Assembly (NCBI GenBank): GCA_002305045.1 | Contig: DBPX01000015.1 | Span: 22,823-86,822, forward strand | Direction: 5' to 3' | DNA from: Ruminococcus sp. UBA1409 | GTDB taxonomy: Bacteria; Bacillota; Clostridia; Oscillospirales; Ruminococcaceae | Length of the DNA stretch: 64,000 bases | Shown here: positions 26,670-35,966 of the stretch, piece by piece | Layout of the letters: the number at the start of each line of letters is the position of its first letter | Position numbering within the stretch: the first letter of the stretch is position 1 | The notes under the pieces: generated by a model | Told to the model about the DNA's origin: nothing | Database searches by the model: none | The model's input: the letters and a program-made list of their open reading frames with translations, nothing else | Translations under genes and position numbers: made by a program

Positions 26670-27293
26670 TCAGCGGTATCCTACCCTTTTATACATGCTG
26701 TCCTCCTCGGTGATTTTTCTTATCACCCTGCAGGGATTTCCGGCGGCAAGGACTCCGGGAGGGATATCCCTTATGACTACGCTGCCCGCTCCTATCACGC
26801 TGCCGGAGCCGATTCGTACTCCCCCGCATATTGTGACATTCGAGGCTATCCACACATCGTCTCCGATTATAATAGCCCTTCCGTACTCATAATCGTGGAG
26901 CACTCCGTTCTCGTCTACCGTTATTCTCCTCTCGTCTGCCAAAAGCGAATGAATCCCTGTCGCAAGGGTGCAATACGGACCGATAAACACATTATCGCCG
27001 ATATTTGCGGTACAGCCCCCTATAAACGAGAAGTGGATGTTTGAATAGAAGTTCCTCCCGATTTTTATCTCATTGCAGTTGTCGATAAATATCGGAGCCT
27101 CCATAATTCGGTAGAGTCCGAAGTCGTCACTTGGGAAAAGCTCCTTTAAGAGTCTTTGCTTCCCTTGGTCGTCAGCGGCGCTCAGCCGGTTATACTCCTC
27201 ACAGATTAGGCGGCTTTTTCTCTGGGCTTTCCCGATATCCTCGGACAGGCTGTCGTGGATTATACCCTTTTGCATCTTTTCATATTCTGTCAT
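26670..27293 (-). CDS. Maltose/galactoside O-acetyltransferase-like hexapeptide enzyme
   Basis: The 207-residue protein begins with the family helix MTEYEKMQKG and contains the left-handed beta-helix of hexapeptide acyltransferases. Family hallmarks are DNCNEIKIGRNFYSN, CTLATGIHSLLADERR (catalytic His), GDDVWIASNVTICGGVRIG and AAGNPCRVIRKI. Members (Maa, LacA, NodL) transfer acetyl groups from acetyl-CoA to sugars. It follows the GH43 lipoprotein gene by 36 nt and is probably co-transcribed, which suggests it acetylates a released sugar; the substrate is unknown. Confidence 0.9.
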   Translation of the reverse strand: MTEYEKMQKGIIHDSLSEDIGKAQRKSRLICEEYNRLSAADDQGKQRLLKELFPSDDFGLYRIMEAPIFIDNCNEIKIGRNFYSNIHFSFIGGCTANIGDNVFIGPYCTLATGIHSLLADERRITVDENGVLHDYEYGRAIIIGDDVWIASNVTICGGVRIGSGSVIGAGSVVIRDIPPGVLAAGNPCRVIRKITEEDSMYKRVGYR

Positions 27294-27329
27294 ATTTTCA
27301 CCAAATCCCTTCGGCAGGATGCCTTGCGG

Positions 27330-29003
27330 CTATCTTTCCGACTTAGTTACTCTGTAGTAGTCAAAGTCGGCGTGACCGCCGGCGCTGGCTGTGGAGTAGC
27401 AGTAAAGAGCGGTCCTGTAGCCTGTGAACAGGTCAAGGTCATAGGTCATGGAAAAGCCCTTTGAAAGCTTTGTCCAGCTCTCGCCGTCAAGCGAGTAGTA
27501 GAACTTGGCGTTGTCCTCGGTGGTCATGCTGCCGTCCTCGTTGACTGTAGAGAACAGATACTCTATTTTGAGATAGACCGTGTCGCCCTCTAGAGACTCC
27601 TCCTGTCTTATCTCCTGCTCGCCGTTCCTGTTCTGCTTGGCAAAGTATACCATCTTGCTTCCGTCCTCCCTGACATAGACTCCCACCATGCCGGTGTTGG
27701 TCTGAAACGCCGATATCCCGGCATAGTCCCCGGGATTAAGTCCTGAGACATCAAGAAGCACCTCCGCCGTCGATGCGGGACCCTCCATCCTCTGGGTGAG
27801 GGTATTTCTTGCGTGGAAGATGTCGCTGACAGTCTTGGAGGTTGTGATTCTGTAATATCCGGGACGCTCGGTGACGCTCCAATAGCTGTTGTCCGGGTTG
27901 TGATTGAACTGCCACTCAAGCCTGAGCTTATTTTCGGAGTAGTCAAACTCATCGTCGGACATGAGGGTGGTTTCGCTCCACTCGGACTGATTGGAGTCAA
28001 CAGTTACATTTACTACCGCCTTGCCGTCCTCGCCCATCATCGGCCAGCCATCCTCCCATGTGACAGGCTGGAGATTCGGTATTCTTCCTACGGCGCCGTG
28101 GTCCTGGAACAAAAGGGCGTACCAGTCTCCCTCGGGAGTCATGACTATTCCGCCCTGAGCTACTCCGTTGCCGTAGTAGCCCATGGTGTCGCATAAAACC
28201 ACCTTGCCCTCATAGGGACCTAGAAGGCTGTCCGCACGGTAGCAGGTCTCGCACCTTGCGACTCCGGGGACATTCGTGGCATAGCTTATCATGGTGCCGT
28301 AGTACCTGCCGTCTATCTTGTAAAAATGCATTCCCTCTGCGCCGCTGAGGCCCTCTGCAAGCCCGGTATTGAAAAGAAGCTGGTCAACTCCGCCCGGCTT
28401 GACCGAGGAGCAGTCCTTTTCAAGCTCGATTATGTAAACATCCCCCACTCCGTAGACGACATATGGAGTGCCGTCGTCCTCGAAGAAGAGCGAGGCGTCG
28501 TGAAATACCCTGTCAAAGACATATCTTGTCCATTCGGGATTTTCAATGTCCTCGGTCTTATAGATATAGGATTTGCCCTGGTCCCATGCACAGAACAGGA
28601 CATAGAACATCCCCTCGTGATATCTTATGCTTGCCGCCCACGAGCCTTTGCCGTAGGCGTGACTGTCTCCGAACAGCTCGGTCTGCGGACTGTCCTCAAG
28701 GGTGTCGTACACATAGCCGATAAGCTCCCAGTTGACAAGGTCATAGGAGCGCATAATCGGCACTCCGGGAGTGTAATACATTGTGGTGCTTACCATATAG
28801 TAGGTGTCGCCCACCCTTATTACATCAGGGTCGGGGACATCCGACCAGATGAGCGGATTTTCGGCGGTGATTTTGTTTGCGTAGGATACATCAAGCTCCT
28901 CGTCCCCCGGCAGGCTATGCGTGGGAGCCTTGTCACAGCCAAAAAGCGCCGTAAAAGAAAGGCTCAGGCAGATCAATAGCACAATTAATCTTTTAATTTG
29001 CAT
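27330..29003 (-). CDS. Glycoside hydrolase family 43 lipoprotein (arabinofuranosidase/xylosidase-like)
   Basis: The product of about 557 residues starts with a lipoprotein signal peptide, KRLIVLLICLSLSFTALFGC, with Cys near residue 22 as lipidation site. The GH43 five-bladed propeller follows: WSDVPDPDVIRVGDTYYM carries the general-base Asp, and YVVYGVGDVYIIELEK and GPYEGKVVL are family segments. A C-terminal beta-sandwich (about residues 340-557, WQFNHNPDNSYWSV onward) is the concanavalin-like domain often attached to GH43 xylosidases. The ATG at 29003 has AAGGGAG upstream; an earlier in-frame start would spoil the signal peptide. A hairpin (29025-29057) lies in the leader. It probably trims plant arabinoxylan side chains; exact specificity cannot be seen. 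Confidence 0.88.
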   Translation of the reverse strand: MQIKRLIVLLICLSLSFTALFGCDKAPTHSLPGDEELDVSYANKITAENPLIWSDVPDPDVIRVGDTYYMVSTTMYYTPGVPIMRSYDLVNWELIGYVYDTLEDSPQTELFGDSHAYGKGSWAASIRYHEGMFYVLFCAWDQGKSYIYKTEDIENPEWTRYVFDRVFHDASLFFEDDGTPYVVYGVGDVYIIELEKDCSSVKPGGVDQLLFNTGLAEGLSGAEGMHFYKIDGRYYGTMISYATNVPGVARCETCYRADSLLGPYEGKVVLCDTMGYYGNGVAQGGIVMTPEGDWYALLFQDHGAVGRIPNLQPVTWEDGWPMMGEDGKAVVNVTVDSNQSEWSETTLMSDDEFDYSENKLRLEWQFNHNPDNSYWSVTERPGYYRITTSKTVSDIFHARNTLTQRMEGPASTAEVLLDVSGLNPGDYAGISAFQTNTGMVGVYVREDGSKMVYFAKQNRNGEQEIRQEESLEGDTVYLKIEYLFSTVNEDGSMTTEDNAKFYYSLDGESWTKLSKGFSMTYDLDLFTGYRTALYCYSTASAGGHADFDYYRVTKSER

Positions 29004-29124
29004 TATAACTCCCTTCTTTCTGAAACGGCGCACAGCCAAGCCATGCCCAGCCATGCGCCAACCAAAACTAACTATTTGCCCTTTCTGCCTCCAGGATATT
29101 AAGTCCCGGACTAAGGCAGCCGGA

Positions 29125-30699
29125 TTATATCATGCTCTTTTCCCAGCACTCAGGAGCCTTTAGTCCGAGCAGTGAGGCAACCGTCGGAGCGACATTTGCA
29201 AGACCGTACTCGCCCTCAAGAATCGTGTAGGTGTTGTCCCTGTCGTAGATGATGAAAGGCACCTTGTTCAAAGAGTGCGCCGTTCTTACCTGGATCTCAC
29301 CCTTTTTGTTCTTTTCAAGCATCTCATCGGCGTTGCCGTGGTCTGCGGTTATCAAAACGGTGTAGCCGTACTCGTCGGCGGCTGCAATAGCCCTTGAAAT
29401 CCCGAGATCAACTGACTCGACGCCGATTATGGTGGCGTCAAGATTTCCGGTATGCCCTACCATGTCGCCGTTGGGGAAGTTGCAGCGGATAAAGCTGTAC
29501 CTTCCGCTCTTCATGGCGTTTATGATATCATCGGTTATCTCGGCGGACTTCATCCAGGGTCGCTCGTCAAAGGATACGCTGTCGGAGGGAATCTCGTTGA
29601 AGGTTTCAAGCTCCTCAGAGAACTTCTCGGACTTGTTTCCGTTCCAGAAATAGGTCACATGACCGTACTTCTGAGTCTCGGAGACGGCGTACTGCGAAAG
29701 ACCGTTCTCAACCAGAAGCTCGGAAAGGGTGTTCTTAATCTCGGGAGGATTAACCAAGAATCTTCTGGGAAGCTTTAGGTCGCCGTCATACTGGAGCATT
29801 CCTGCGTAAACGACCTTGGGGACCTCTCCCCTGTCGAAATATGTAAAGCTCTCGTCGTCAAACGCCATCGAAAGCTCTATGGCACGGTCTCCTCTAAAGT
29901 TGAACAGAATAACCGAGTCGTTGTCGCAGATTCTTCCGACCGGCTCGCCGTCCTTGGCGATTACAAAGGCGGGAAGGTCCTGGTCTATAACATCGTGCTC
30001 GGCTCTATAGGTGGTTATCGCTTCCTTTGCGGAGGCAAACTGCCTTCCTATGCCGTGAACATGGGTGTCCCATCCGAGCTTGACCATTCCCCAGTCAGCC
30101 ATGTATCTGTCCATGGTTATCTTCATCCTGCCTCCGCCGGAGGCTATTGCAGAATCGAAGCCGGGGCAGTTGAGCGAAGCCAAAAGCTCCTCAAGCTCGT
30201 CTACATAGGTAAGGGCGGAGGTTGCGGGGACATCCCTGCCGTCAAGAAGTATATGGCACCTCACCCTTGAAACTCCCGACTCCTTAGCCTTTACTATCAT
30301 CTGCTTTAGGTGGGATATGTTGGAGTGAACATTGCCGTCGGACAAAAGTCCGATAAAGTGCATCGCAGAGCCGTTTTCGGTGCAGTTGTCAACAAGCTCC
30401 TTCCATGCCGAGGAGGAGAACATCTTGCCGCTCTCAATCGACTCGTTTACAAGCTTTGCTCCCTGGGAGTATACCTGTCCGCAGCCTAGGGCGTTGTGAC
30501 CTACCTCAGAGTTTCCCATATCGTCGTCGGAGGGCAGTCCGACTGCCGTTCCGTGAGCCTTCAGCCTTGTGTAGGGGCACTCCTTGAGCAGTCTGTCAAG
30601 GGTGGGGGTGTTAGCCATGGTGACAGCGTCCCCAAGTCCTGTCTTTGAGAAGCCGACGCCGTCCATAACAATAAGTAAAACCGGCTTTTTGCTGTTCAT
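29125..30699 (-). CDS. gpmI: 2,3-bisphosphoglycerate-independent phosphoglycerate mutase
   Basis: GpmI interconverts 3- and 2-phosphoglycerate with two Mn ions, in an alkaline-phosphatase-like fold. The catalytic Ser is in DDDMGNSEVGHNALG near residue 62; VIVMDGVG and TADHGNADEM bind metal. At 524 residues the length is typical. GGAGG lies 9 nt before the ATG. It is the last gene of pgk-tpiA-gpmI. Confidence 0.97.
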   Translation of the reverse strand: MNSKKPVLLIVMDGVGFSKTGLGDAVTMANTPTLDRLLKECPYTRLKAHGTAVGLPSDDDMGNSEVGHNALGCGQVYSQGAKLVNESIESGKMFSSSAWKELVDNCTENGSAMHFIGLLSDGNVHSNISHLKQMIVKAKESGVSRVRCHILLDGRDVPATSALTYVDELEELLASLNCPGFDSAIASGGGRMKITMDRYMADWGMVKLGWDTHVHGIGRQFASAKEAITTYRAEHDVIDQDLPAFVIAKDGEPVGRICDNDSVILFNFRGDRAIELSMAFDDESFTYFDRGEVPKVVYAGMLQYDGDLKLPRRFLVNPPEIKNTLSELLVENGLSQYAVSETQKYGHVTYFWNGNKSEKFSEELETFNEIPSDSVSFDERPWMKSAEITDDIINAMKSGRYSFIRCNFPNGDMVGHTGNLDATIIGVESVDLGISRAIAAADEYGYTVLITADHGNADEMLEKNKKGEIQVRTAHSLNKVPFIIYDRDNTYTILEGEYGLANVAPTVASLLGLKAPECWEKSMI

Positions 30700-30714
30700 A
30701 CTACCGCACCTCCA

Positions 30715-31485
30715 TCAGCCGTTTGTGGCGGCGCCTACAATGACGGAAAAATCGTTTGCCTTGAGGCTTGCTCCTCCGATAAGTCCGCCGTCGACATCAG
30801 GCTTTGAAAGAAGCTCCGCCGCATTTGCTGCGTTCATCGAGCCTCCGTACTGAACGGTGACAGCCTCCGCCGTCTCGGAGTCGTAAAGCTTTGCAAGGGT
30901 CGCTCTTATGAAGGCGCAGACCTCCTCAGCCTGCTCTGCTGTAGCGGTCTTTCCAGTTCCTATCGCCCATACAGGCTCGTAGGCTATAATACAGCTTAAA
31001 AGCTCGTCCTTGGATATTCCGAAGAAGTCAAGCTTTATCTGGCGGGCGATCACCTCCTCGGTGATGCCGCACTCCCTCTCCCAAAGAAGCTCGCCTACGC
31101 ATACAATAGGCTTTAGACCTGCCGAAAGAGCTGCCCTTGTCCTTTTGTTGACGGTCTCGTCGGTCTCGCCGAAGTACTGCCTGCGCTCGCTGTGCCCAAG
31201 AACTACATACTCGACTCCAAGCTCCATGAGCATATCGGCAGAGACCTCGCCGGTAAAGGCGCCCGACTTCTCAAAATGGCAGTTCTGCGCTCCGACCTTG
31301 ATGTTTGTGCCCTCTGTAAGAGCTACTGCGGTCTCGAGATTTGTAAAGGGAACGCAGATAACAACCTCACAGCCGGCGTCCTTTACAAGGGGAACGAGCG
31401 AGGATATAAGCTCCTTAGCCTCGGGACGGGTCTTGTTCATCTTCCAGTTTCCAGCTATAACAGCCTTTCTAACACTCTTATTCAT
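30715..31485 (-). CDS. tpiA: Triosephosphate isomerase
   Basis: TpiA interconverts dihydroxyacetone phosphate and glyceraldehyde 3-phosphate. Catalytic residues are visible: Lys in AGNWKMNKT, His in VVLGHSERRQYFGE, Glu in AYEPVWAIGTGKTA, and the phosphate loop GGSMNAANAAEL. The ATG at 31485 with AGGAGA gives the normal 256 residues; an earlier in-frame start adds 17 unsupported residues. The gap to gpmI is 15 nt. Confidence 0.97.
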   Translation of the reverse strand: MNKSVRKAVIAGNWKMNKTRPEAKELISSLVPLVKDAGCEVVICVPFTNLETAVALTEGTNIKVGAQNCHFEKSGAFTGEVSADMLMELGVEYVVLGHSERRQYFGETDETVNKRTRAALSAGLKPIVCVGELLWERECGITEEVIARQIKLDFFGISKDELLSCIIAYEPVWAIGTGKTATAEQAEEVCAFIRATLAKLYDSETAEAVTVQYGGSMNAANAAELLSKPDVDGGLIGGASLKANDFSVIVGAATNG

Positions 31486-31552
31486 AATACTCTCCTTTTT
31501 TGAAACAAGGGGCTGCGCTACGGTGAGCAGCCCCAAGTCAAGCTATCTATAT

Positions 31553-32776
31553 TTACTTGTCGGCGATGACATCAATTCCGGGAAGCACCTTGCCCTCGAG
31601 ATACTCAAGGCTGGCTCCTCCGCCGGTGGAGATGTGTGTCATCTTGTCGGCAAAGCCGAGGTTTATAACGGCTGCTGCGGAATCTCCTCCTCCGATGACG
31701 GTGGTAGCGTCAGTCTCGGCAAGAGCCTTTGCAACGGCAAGGGTTCCCTTTGCAAGGATGGGATTCTCAAATACGCCCATAGGTCCGTTCCAAACGACCG
31801 TCTTTGCGGACTTGACCTCCTCGGCATAAAGAGCGGCTGTCTTTGTTCCGATGTCAAGACCCATATAGTCTGCGGGTATCTTGTCGGAATCTACGACGCT
31901 TGTTTCGACCTCGGCGTCTATCGGGTCGGGGAAGTCCTTGACGATGGTGGTGTCAACCGGCAGAAGAAGCTTCTTGCCGAGCTTGTCAGCCTTTTCAAGC
32001 ATCTCACGGCAGTAATCCAGCTTCTCGTCGTCAACAAGAGAGGTTCCTATCTCATAGCCCTTAGCCTTTAGGAAGGTGTAAGCCATTCCGCCGCCTATGA
32101 TGAGAGTATCGCACTTTTCAAGAAGGTTGGAGATTACATTGAGCTTGTCCGCTACCTTTGCTCCGCCCAATATTGCGACAAACGGCCTTACCGGGTCCTC
32201 AACGGCGTTGCCGAGGTACTTTATCTCCTTCTGCATAAGATATCCTACGGCAGTCTCCTTGACGAACTTGGTAACTCCTGCGGTGGAGGCGTGCGCTCTG
32301 TGAGCAGAGCCGAAGGCGTCCATTACGAATACCTGATTGTCAACAAGGGCTGCAAGCTCCTTGGAGAACTCCTCGCCGTTTTTAGTCTCCTCCGAGCCTC
32401 TGAAGCGAGTGTTCTCAAGAAGGACTATATCGCCCTCGTTCATAGCGGCGACACAGCTCTTTGCATTCTCGCCGACTACGCTGTCGTCCTTAGCAAAGCT
32501 GACCTTGACGCCCTCCATAAGCTCCTGAAGCCTCTTTGCGACCGGCGCAAGAGAGAACTTGTCCTCAGGACCGTTCTTGGGCTTGCCAAGGTGAGAGCAC
32601 AAAACAACCTTTCCGCCGTCAGAAACCAGCTTCTTTATCGTGGGAAGAGCGGCTGTGATTCTGTTGTCGTTAGTGATGACTCCGTCCTTGAGGGGGACAT
32701 TGAAGTCACAGCGAACGAGCACCTTTTTGCCCTTTACGCTGATATCGTCAACGCTTACCTTGTTTAATCCTGCCAT
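31553..32776 (-). CDS. pgk: Phosphoglycerate kinase
   Basis: Pgk makes ATP from 1,3-bisphosphoglycerate. The N-terminus [18 protein letters not shown] and the substrate-binding CSHLGKP are clear, as are the nucleotide-domain motif [13 protein letters not shown] and the C-terminal [10 protein letters not shown] and [13 protein letters not shown]. The ATG at 32776 has AGGAG at 8 nt and gives 407 residues; the open frame extends further upstream only through promoter and leader DNA. It heads the glycolytic operon. Confidence 0.97.
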   Translation of the reverse strand: MAGLNKVSVDDISVKGKKVLVRCDFNVPLKDGVITNDNRITAALPTIKKLVSDGGKVVLCSHLGKPKNGPEDKFSLAPVAKRLQELMEGVKVSFAKDDSVVGENAKSCVAAMNEGDIVLLENTRFRGSEETKNGEEFSKELAALVDNQVFVMDAFGSAHRAHASTAGVTKFVKETAVGYLMQKEIKYLGNAVEDPVRPFVAILGGAKVADKLNVISNLLEKCDTLIIGGGMAYTFLKAKGYEIGTSLVDDEKLDYCREMLEKADKLGKKLLLPVDTTIVKDFPDPIDAEVETSVVDSDKIPADYMGLDIGTKTAALYAEEVKSAKTVVWNGPMGVFENPILAKGTLAVAKALAETDATTVIGGGDSAAAVINLGFADKMTHISTGGGASLEYLEGKVLPGIDVIADK

Positions 32777-32873
32777 AAATATATCTCCTTTTTTAAAATT
32801 ATAGCATCCATCATACGGCTGAGACCTAGGACGGCGCCGTCGCCTCCTGCTGCCGCAGCCTAAGACCATAACC

Positions 32874-32902
32874 ATTATATAAAACTCGGCGTGAAAAATC
32901 AA
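32874..32902 (-). promoter_or_regulatory. SigA promoter of pgk-tpiA-gpmI
   Basis: TTGATT (32902-32897), 17-nt spacer, TATAAT (32879-32874). A GC-rich leader of about 90 nt precedes pgk. Confidence 0.82.
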
Positions 32903-32945
32903 TACCATACCGAGATTTTTTTAGGAAAAAGCCTTGCCTGACCGC

Positions 32946-33446
32946 TCAGTCCTCCCATGTAAAGCGGGTGAGCCTTCCCTCACGGTCAAGGTCGGGAAAG
33001 TCCCACTGCCTCAGCACCTCATAGACGGCGATTGCGGCGGCGTTTGAAAGATTGAGGCTTCTCAGCTCGGGACGCATCGGGATTCTTACGCAGCTCTTTT
33101 CGTTTCCGTAAAGAAGCTCCTCTGGAAGCCCCTTGTCCTCCCTGCCGAAAACTATAAAGCAGTTGTCGGGATACTCGACCTCGGAGTAGACCCTTCTTGC
33201 CTTCGTCGTGAAGAAATAGAGCCTCTCGCCGGCGTTTTTGTCAAGAAAATCGAAAAGACTGTCGTAATATGTAATGCTGAGCTTGTCCCAGTAATCAAGC
33301 CCCGCTCTTTTGAGCTGCCTGTCCGTCACCTCAAAGCCAAGCGGACGGACAAGGTGAAGCCTTGCCCCGGTGACAGCGCAGGTCCTTGAGATATTTCCCG
33401 TATTCTGGGGAATCTGCGGCTCTACCAAAACTATGTTCAGATTCAT
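32946..33446 (-). CDS. trmL: tRNA (cytidine(34)-2'-O)-methyltransferase
   Basis: TrmL is a small SPOUT methyltransferase that 2'-O-methylates the wobble base of tRNA-Leu. The 166-residue protein starts MNLNIVLVEPQIPQNTGNIS, has RAGLDYWDKL, and the knot motifs CFIVFGREDKGLPEEL and IPMRPELRSLNLSNAAAI. It follows the pyridoxamine kinase gene by 12 nt. The AAAGG site abuts the ATG. Confidence 0.95.
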   Translation of the reverse strand: MNLNIVLVEPQIPQNTGNISRTCAVTGARLHLVRPLGFEVTDRQLKRAGLDYWDKLSITYYDSLFDFLDKNAGERLYFFTTKARRVYSEVEYPDNCFIVFGREDKGLPEELLYGNEKSCVRIPMRPELRSLNLSNAAAIAVYEVLRQWDFPDLDREGRLTRFTWED

Positions 33447-33458
33447 CCTTTAAAAGCC

Positions 33459-34319
33459 TCACATTGCGGTGTAGTCCATATAGCACTGGTTTGAAATCAG
33501 CATCGGGAGGCATTTTTCAAGCATTACTCCCTCTCTTGCGTCGCTGCCGTAGCCAAAGGTCGTCTTTATTGCGTATTCAAGGAAATAGGTGGCTCTTGAC
33601 ATCGCTATCGGCAGACTGTCCCCCAGCATCAGCCCTCCCGTCAGCACGGAGGCGAAAAGGTCCCCGGTGCCGGGATAGCTCCTTGGAATTTTCTCGTAGG
33701 AGACTCTCCAGAAGGCGTTATGCTCACGGTCGTATCCGACATTACAGTTTTTGCCGTCAGCCATCGGGACGCTTGTTATCACGACAATCTTAGGTCCCCT
33801 GCCGGCAAGCCTTACAAGCATTCCCTTTATCTCATTCTGGGTGAGCTGTGAGACGGGATAGTCTATTCCTAGCAGTATGGACGCCTCGGTGAGATTGGGA
33901 GTTATGATGTCCGCCGCCTGTGCAAGCCTTTGCATACTGTCGCACAGCTCCTTGGTGTAGGTCTTGTACATCCTGCCGTTGTCCCCCATGACAGGGTCAA
34001 CTATCCTCATAGCGTCAGGATAGCTCTCAAAAAAGTCAAGGCAAAGCTCGACCTGCCTTTCAGACGCCAAAAAGCCGGAGTATATGCACTCAAAGCCGAC
34101 TCCGGCGCTGCGGTAATGCTCGAGCGCCAAGGGGATATAATCGGTCATGTCCTTCATCACGACATCGCCAAATCCCCTTGTATGGGTAGAAAGAAGCGCA
34201 GTCGTCACCGGGCAGACCTGTATCCCAAGCACCGACAGCGTCGGCATTATCACCGAGAGCGAGCATCTTCCCACCCCGGACAGGTCGTGTATGGCGGCGA
34301 CTCTTTTTAGCTCCTTCAT
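33459..34319 (-). CDS. Pyridoxamine/pyridoxal kinase (PfkB/ThiD superfamily)
   Basis: The 286-residue ribokinase-like enzyme starts KRVAAIHDLSGVGRCSL, has VDPVMGDNGRMY and ends with the catalytic anion hole PGTGDLFASVLTGGLM. This matches the PdxY/PdxK-like pyridoxamine kinases of Clostridia, which phosphorylate B6 vitamers for salvage. The ATG at 34319 lies behind GGGGGTGAT; a start 14 codons earlier is less likely. It forms an operon with trmL. Confidence 0.88.
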   Translation of the reverse strand: MKELKRVAAIHDLSGVGRCSLSVIMPTLSVLGIQVCPVTTALLSTHTRGFGDVVMKDMTDYIPLALEHYRSAGVGFECIYSGFLASERQVELCLDFFESYPDAMRIVDPVMGDNGRMYKTYTKELCDSMQRLAQAADIITPNLTEASILLGIDYPVSQLTQNEIKGMLVRLAGRGPKIVVITSVPMADGKNCNVGYDREHNAFWRVSYEKIPRSYPGTGDLFASVLTGGLMLGDSLPIAMSRATYFLEYAIKTTFGYGSDAREGVMLEKCLPMLISNQCYMDYTAM

Positions 34320-34466
34320 TTTTATCACCCCCTGATAGGTGTAAATCTGCACAAAAATCAATATGAAAAATTGTGAGAGTTTTGAAATTTTTGTTTGCAG
34401 GTGAGGGTTTATTTTGCTTTATTTCGCAGAAAATAGCTTTACAAAAACCAAAAAGGAGAGATTAAA

Positions 34467-34646
34467 ATGAGCATGAACATTCCATCACTCTGCAAGGGAA
34501 TAACCATCGGCATAGTAACAGGGGCGGCTGTCTACGCCGTTTCAAACGCCACCAGAGCCGAAAGGCGGCATCTTAAAAGCAGCACTATAAGAGCCGTCCG
34601 CTCGATAAGCTCGATGCTGGAGGGGCTTGGCTCGATGTTTGTTTAA
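34467..34646 (+). CDS. Small (59-residue) glycine/alanine-rich membrane-type protein
   Basis: This short gene has an excellent ribosome binding site (AAAGGAGAG, 6 nt before the ATG). The product starts MSMNIPSLCKGITIGIVTG and continues with an AAVYAV segment, a hydrophobic, Gly-rich stretch of about 18 residues (10-27), then a basic amphipathic tail with RAERRHLKSSTIRAVRSISS. It resembles the many short YtxH-like single-helix proteins of Clostridia, but no family can be claimed. A GC hairpin (34648-34664) follows the stop directly. A weak promoter-like TTGCAG-17-TTTATT lies upstream. It is oriented opposite to both neighbours. Confidence 0.65.
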   Translation: MSMNIPSLCKGITIGIVTGAAVYAVSNATRAERRHLKSSTIRAVRSISSMLEGLGSMFV

Positions 34647-34669
34647 AGCCGCAGCTTCTGCGGCTCAGA

Positions 34670-34965
34670 CAGTCTATAAACCCACTCACCACAAAAATGT
34701 TAGTTTATCAGAGTGGGTTGAAGCACGCACTGCAAAATTCGGTTTTTCATTAACTGTGCGGGTGCTTTTGCCCACTCATCGCAAAAAAAGCGGGGTTATC
34801 AGTTTCCTAATTTTTATTAGGTAACAAAACGATTCCATTATTCACAGAGCCGTAGTCGGCTCTGTGAATGCATTTTTGCTTACAGCGTCAAAAGCCCCTT
34901 GTAGTACCCAAGCACGAAGTACTTATGTGCAAACTATCGAGGCTTTTTCCTTGTCTGCATGGGTT
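34670..34965. repeat. Structured intergenic element, copy A
   Basis: This 361-bp gap carries a two-copy element (copy B at 56779-57165). It starts with CAGTCTATAAACCCACTCA, contains two hairpins built on CCCACTC/GAGTGGG and GCACGCAC/GTGCGGGTGC arms, a perfect 13-bp hairpin (34840-34852 with 34857-34869), then a stretch CATTTTTGCTTA-GCGTCA and a last stem pairing AAAGCC (34891-34896) with GGCTTT (34941-34946). Both copies share these blocks in the same order. Apparent ORFs in it come from the repeat itself. Confidence 0.8.
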
Positions 34966-35007
34966 TCTTGATGTCTGCAATTCTCTTAGGCTACATACTA
35001 CGATGTT

Positions 35008-35913
35008 CTAACGGAGCTTTCTTTTCCGTGAGCCGTCCTTTGGCTTCTCCTCGGGGGTCTCCTTTTCGGGAGAGTCCACAAACACAGCCTCTGAGGAGGT
35101 GTCCCTGTACTCAAACTCGGGATTGGTCTCGCCCCTCTCGTCATACCACGGCTGGATGACATATTTTCTAATCAGAGGGAAGCAGTTGAAGGCATAAAGA
35201 AGTCCCAAAAACGAGGGGATTATGATTATCAAAAACGCCGTATAGGGGAAGAATATTATCGTAAAGAGAAGTATCAGAACAGTAATAAAGAGATTGATTA
35301 TACTGATTTTAACCTCGATACAGGTAAGGAAGAAGCTGTTTTTTAGTATCTTCCAGAGGCTTAGATTAGTCGATACTATCAAAAGATAGATATAAAAATG
35401 CATGACGGCAAACAGCACCGAGCATACAAGGCAGACTAAAAACGGGATGTAGAAGGTGGAGTTTTCAAGACTGAACCTATAGTAAAGCGGGAACGCCGTC
35501 GACATGGCGGCTAAAAAGCCCATGTCTATCATCCCTATGAACCAGCCCTGCCTGAAGTTGGATTTGTACGCCTTGAAAAAGTCGTGCCACAAGAATACCG
35601 GCCGCTCGGTGGCGATATTTCTTACTATCTTTGTAAATCCGCAGGTCGCCGGACCGAAAACAAGACCTCCCAGCACCACAAAAAGAGTGTAAAATACAAT
35701 GTAGTACAGCCCGGTCTCCTCAGGGGAGATATAATACTCCAGCAGCATTATCGCCGCAAAGGGAAGAAACGCCGCTATATAGATGAAGTTGAGCAGCACG
35801 AGCTTGGAAAGATGCGAAAAGTAGTTCTCGAAAAACTTAAAAACTGGCAGCTTATCGTCCGGGTTTTTCGAGACACCCGGTCCCGCCTTGTCGTAATTAG
35901 AAAATAGACCCAT
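35008..35913 (-). CDS. DUF624 (YesL-like) membrane protein
   Basis: The 301-residue protein has about five to six membrane helices. The N-terminal FFENYFSHLSKLVLLNFIY, the block GPATCGFTKIVRNIATERP and FFKAYKSNFRQGW match DUF624/YesL proteins of Firmicutes, which are often near carbohydrate ABC transporters; the function is unknown. A charged cytoplasmic tail of about 50 residues, rich in Glu/Lys, ends RKRKLR. No transporter gene is adjacent here. Confidence 0.75.
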   Translation of the reverse strand: MGLFSNYDKAGPGVSKNPDDKLPVFKFFENYFSHLSKLVLLNFIYIAAFLPFAAIMLLEYYISPEETGLYYIVFYTLFVVLGGLVFGPATCGFTKIVRNIATERPVFLWHDFFKAYKSNFRQGWFIGMIDMGFLAAMSTAFPLYYRFSLENSTFYIPFLVCLVCSVLFAVMHFYIYLLIVSTNLSLWKILKNSFFLTCIEVKISIINLFITVLILLFTIIFFPYTAFLIIIIPSFLGLLYAFNCFPLIRKYVIQPWYDERGETNPEFEYRDTSSEAVFVDSPEKETPEEKPKDGSRKRKLR

Positions 35914-35966
35914 AGTTTAACATCCTCATCGTTATCATCGCTAAATATCCGTTTTTTCAAAAAGAC

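Noticed and set aside
34627..34824. Open frame of 65 codons on plus overlapping the end of the small gene
   Set aside because: It lies within element copy A and overlaps the better-supported small ORF in another frame.
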